From Palsa-504 sp003136255 (GTDB taxonomy: Bacteria > Actinomycetota > Actinomycetes > Streptosporangiales > Streptosporangiaceae), in contig PLDT01000488.1 of assembly GCA_003136255.1 (NCBI GenBank), forward strand, positions 1 through 9,017: a stretch of DNA of 9,017 bases, read 5' to 3'. The notes under the pieces are model-generated. The model had not been told where the DNA came from, ran no database searches, and saw only the letters and a program-made list of their open reading frames with translations. Each line of letters starts with the position of its first letter. Position 1 is the stretch's first letter. Positions 6,788 to 9,017 of the stretch are shown piece after piece. Position numbers and translations under genes: made by a program.

Positions 6788-6805
6788 GCCGGCGCCGTCG
6801 CCGGC
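6788..6805 (+). terminator. GC hairpin after the ABC gene, possible terminator
   Basis: GCCGGCG and CGCCGGC form a perfect 7-bp stem with a CCGT loop, about 50 bases past the exporter stop. No T run follows. It ends five bases before the TAGGCT hexamer of the next gene, so it could end exporter transcription where the next transcript begins. Confidence 0.4.
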
Positions 6806-6809
6806 TGGC

Positions 6810-6815
6810 TAGGCT
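6810..6815 (+). promoter_or_regulatory. candidate -10 element (TAGGCT) of the patatin-acyltransferase gene
   Basis: TAGGCT is followed by six bases (GCCGCT) and then ATG 6822, the same layout as upstream of marR. No Shine-Dalgarno is visible, which fits a leaderless transcript. No convincing -35 is seen. Confidence 0.45.
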
Positions 6816-6821
6816 GCCGCT

Positions 6822-8722
6822 ATGACCACGGCGTTCGTACTGGGCGGCGGGGGGCTGCTCGGCGCTCATGAGGTCGGCATGCTCCGCGCGCTGGCCGAGG
6901 CCGGCATCCGGCCCGACCTGGTGGTCGGTACCTCGATCGGCGCCCTCAACGGCGCGTTCGTGGCCGCCGACCCGTCAGGCGCGGCCGCCCGGCTGAGCCG
7001 GATGTGGCAGGGCGACGAGCTGCGGCTGGCGTTCAGCGAGAAGTTCTGGGGCCGGGCGGTCCGGCTGGTGCGCTCGGGCACGCACCTGCACTCCCTGGAG
7101 CCGCTGGGCCGGATCCTGGGCGACGCGCTGCCCGGCAGCGACTTCGCGGACCTCAAGCTGCCGTTCCAGTGCGTGGCGGCCGGCATCGAGACCGCGAGCG
7201 CGCGGTGGTTCAGCAGCGGGCCGGTCGTGCCCGCGGTGATGGCCTCGTGCGCGGTACCCGGGCTGCTGCCGCCGGTGGAGATCGACGGGACCCACTACTT
7301 CGACGGCGGCCTGGTCGACTCGATCCCGGTCGGGCGGGCCGTGACGCTCGGCGCGAGCACCGTGTACGTGCTGCAGGTGGGCCGGATCGAGAGCCCGCTG
7401 GAGGTCCCGACCCGGCCGTGGGAGGTGGGACTGGTGGCGTTCGAGATCGCCCGCCGGCACCGGTTCCACGAGGAGATGTCGTCGCTGCCGTCCGGCGTCC
7501 AGGTCCACGTGCTGCCGACCGGCGGCGACCGGCAGCCGGCCGGCTCGGCGCAGTTCCGGCACCGGGACCAGGCCCGGGTCGGACAGAGCATCGAGCGGGC
7601 CTACGCGGCATCGGCGAGCTACCTCGCCGGCCTGACCAGCAACTTATACTGGCCTCCTAGCGAGGGGAGGGGTCTCGTGCTCCCACCCAGGCTGGTCCGC
7701 CGGCTCGTGGTGGCCCCGATGGTGATCTGCTTTGCCCTCGCTCTCATCGTGCTGTCCCCCTTGCTGGCCGTGCTGGCGCTGCTGTTCGGGCTGGCCGGGC
7801 TGCTGCGGGCGGGCCGGATGCGCAACCTGCGGCTGGTGTCATTCGCGGTGGTCTGGGTGACCGCCGAGCTCGTGGCGCTGGTCCTGCTCCTCGGGCTGTG
7901 GATCGTGAGCGGGTTCGGCGGCCGGCTGCAGACCGAGCCGTATCAGAGCCGCCACTACCGGGTCGTCCGGTGGTTCCTGGACGCGCTGTACCGGGGGGCG
8001 GAGCGGACCTACGGCCTGCGGGTCGAGATCGACGAGCCCGAGCTCACCGGTGAGGAACTGGTCGCGCGGGCGACCCGGCCGATCATCGTGCTCTCCCGGC
8101 ACGCCGGGCCGGGTGACTCGATCCTGCTGGTCCACCAGCTGCTCAGCGTCTACGGCCGCCGGCCGCGGATCGTCATGAAGGCGACGCTGCAGTTCGATCC
8201 CAGCCTGGACGTACTCGGCAACCGGCTGCCCAACGTGTTCGTCAAGCCCCGCCAGACCGGCGAGAGCATCTTCACCGAGCAGATCGAGCGGCTGGCCCGC
8301 GGCCTGGACCGGGAAGGCGCGCTGGTCATCTTCCCGGAGGGCGCCAACTGGACGCCCATCCGCTGGCGCCGCGGCATCCGGCGGCTGGAGCACGCCGGCC
8401 GCCGCGACCTGGCCGATCGCGCCCGGGAGATGCCCAACCTGCTCCCGCCCCGGCCGGGCGGGACGCTGGCCGCCATCGCCGCCTGCCCGGACGCCGACGT
8501 GATCTTCGTAGCGCACGTCGGGCTGGACACGATCTTGTCTATCGGCGACGTTTGGCGGCGGTTCCCGGTCGATCAGGTCATCCGGGCCAGGTGGTGGCGG
8601 GTGCCGTTCGACCGGGTGCCGCGCGAGGCCGATCACGAGGAGCAGCTGCAGTGGCTGTACGGCTGGTGGGAACGCATCGACAGCTGGATCACCGCGAACC
8701 GCCCCGGCGTCCCCGCAGTCCC
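6822..8722 (+). CDS. patatin-like phospholipase fused in frame to an HX4D acyltransferase; 3' end in an assembly gap
   Basis: 633 codons are open from ATG 6822 to the Ns at 8723. The N-terminal 270 residues are a patatin-like serine lipase: oxyanion loop GGGGLLGAHE (8-17), nucleophile GTSIG (36-40, S38) and catalytic DGG (161-163). The C-terminal part from about 286 starts with VLPPRLVRR and two hydrophobic segments (about 296-328 and 338-365). A glycerolipid acyltransferase domain follows, with SRHAGPGDS (H427 and D432, HX4D) and FPEGANWT (504-511), ending in WWERIDSWI. Deacylation plus reacylation suggests membrane lipid remodelling, with the acyltransferase membrane-anchored. Similar acyltransferases, as I recall them, are stand-alone and begin MLPPR, so this is either a fusion or two genes lacking a stop between them. 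The linker (271-285) has the rare Leu codon TTA and an AGG. The natural stop is lost in the gap; simple read-through would reach TAA 8858, but with poor codon use. Confidence 0.85.
7664..7679 (+). promoter_or_regulatory. strong Shine-Dalgarno and in-frame internal GTG start for the acyltransferase
   Basis: GGGGAGGGG (7664-7672) contains a full GGAGG six bases before GTG 7677, which is codon 286 of the long frame and begins the MLPPRLVRR-like N-terminus of the acyltransferase. A TATACT (7645-7650) lies just upstream and could be a -10. Together this looks like the start region of a separate gene inside a continuous frame. The acyltransferase (7677 onward, 348 codons to the gap) may be translated on its own. 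Confidence 0.65.
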
Positions 8723-8724
8723 NN
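8723..8724. other. assembly gap (NN) at the end of the acyltransferase gene
   Basis: Two undetermined bases fall just after the family's usual C-terminal WWERIDSWI segment. Frame and length across them are unknown. After the gap the original frame has poor actinobacterial codon use (TTA, TCA, CCT, CGA), while another frame looks better. By analogy with the gap at 6712, real sequence is probably missing. Confidence 0.75.
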
Positions 8725-8853
8725 GGGCCACTGAGCGCTATGCGGATCTCGGCCGGTCAGCTCCCGCCATCCCTGCCCGCCAGCCACGGGCGTCCCATCG
8801 ACGCGGTGGATCCGGCTTACGCGGTGGATCGGGGCAGCTGGGTGGCATCCTGA
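8725..8853 (+). CDS. possible 3' fragment of a gene emerging from the gap
   Basis: From the first base after the gap the frame GGG CCA CTG ... is open for 42 codons to TGA 8851-8853 (GPLSAMRISAGQ ... RGSWVAS). By eye about four in five third positions are G or C, unlike the frame continuing the acyltransferase. It could be the true acyltransferase tail, the end of another gene, or chance; an internal ATG lies at 8740. I do not recognise the sequence. A 12-base direct repeat, ACGCGGTGGATC, at 8801 and 8819 lies inside. Confidence 0.25.
   Translation, partial: GPLSAMRISAGQLPPSLPASHGRPIDAVDPAYAVDRGSWVAS
8801..8830. repeat. 12-bp direct repeat ACGCGGTGGATC, period 18
   Basis: Exact copies at 8801-8812 and 8819-8830 with six bases between. 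In the frame favoured above they encode the DAVD/YAVD pair. Too short to suggest a mobile element. Confidence 0.6.
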
Positions 8854-9017
8854 AATAACGCGAGTTCCGGCATGTCGCGGTTCGATGCCCGTTATGTCGC
8901 TTATAGTCCCGTTTGTCCTTCGCCGGGCGAGCGACGCATGCAGGTCGATGGTGCCATCGGTCCAGCTAGAGAGCCCGTAACGACTGCCCGGGGCCTGCGA
9001 GTCGGGTGTGCCAGTTC
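8854..9017. other. terminal region without a supported gene; one promoter-like hexamer
   Basis: No convincing coding frame is visible. TATAGT (8902-8907) in a locally A/T-richer stretch resembles a -10, with no matching -35. An ATG at 8938 opens a frame of 26 codons to the window edge, with no good Shine-Dalgarno and no recognisable sequence. It may be the start of the next gene on the plus strand. Confidence 0.3.

Noticed and set aside
5042..6871. Exporter read as a 609-residue protein through the Ns
   Set aside because: The tail after the Ns is low-complexity spacer translation; the correct C-terminus is in the shifted frame ending at 6737.
1..9017. Search for CRISPR arrays, tRNA/rRNA genes and insertion sequences
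   Set aside because: No regularly spaced repeats, no tRNA cloverleaf or rRNA segment recognised, and no transposase motifs or terminal inverted repeats seen on either strand.

Overview
The window is very GC-rich, with strong G/C preference at third codon positions and frequent GTG/TTG starts. Together with an NHEJ-type LigD, this points to a high-GC actinomycete; I cannot place it more precisely. There are seven gene-sized loci: five on the minus strand (1-4949) and two on the plus strand (5042 to about 8722). Two short N runs (6712-6713 and 8723-8724) are assembly gaps, and each damages the 3' part of a gene.

Minus strand, left part. An FtsX/MacB-type ABC permease starts at 1379 and runs off the left edge. 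Upstream of it lies a two-gene DNA end-joining module: a LigD-type 3'-phosphoesterase/ATP-dependent ligase (3816-2347), overlapped by 11 bases by a stand-alone LigD-type primase-polymerase (2357-1467). These are the three activities of a fused mycobacterial LigD, split into two coupled genes in the order PE-Lig then Pol. No Ku gene is present. Upstream again is a small conserved actinobacterial protein of unknown function (4331-3888).

Centre. A MarR-family repressor gene (4949-4488) diverges from a multidrug-type ABC half-transporter (5042-6737). The 92-base gap between them holds two overlapping palindromes built on CCTCA/TGAGG half-sites, which are a good candidate operator for both genes. 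The transporter is interrupted near its end by the first N gap. The bases after the gap still encode a typical exporter C-terminus (RYAALAA, stop), so roughly 40 codons including the switch-histidine region are probably missing from the assembly.

Right part. One long open frame from 6822 encodes a patatin-like phospholipase joined in frame to an HX4D acyltransferase. The joint carries rare codons, including TTA, followed by a strong Shine-Dalgarno and a GTG. It therefore looks like a former intergenic region now read through, and the acyltransferase may also be made separately. The second N gap cuts this gene at its end. The last 160 bases hold no gene I can support.

Three genes (permease, marR, patatin fusion) share a TAGGCT hexamer 6-9 bases before the start codon, which suggests leaderless or nearly leaderless transcripts.
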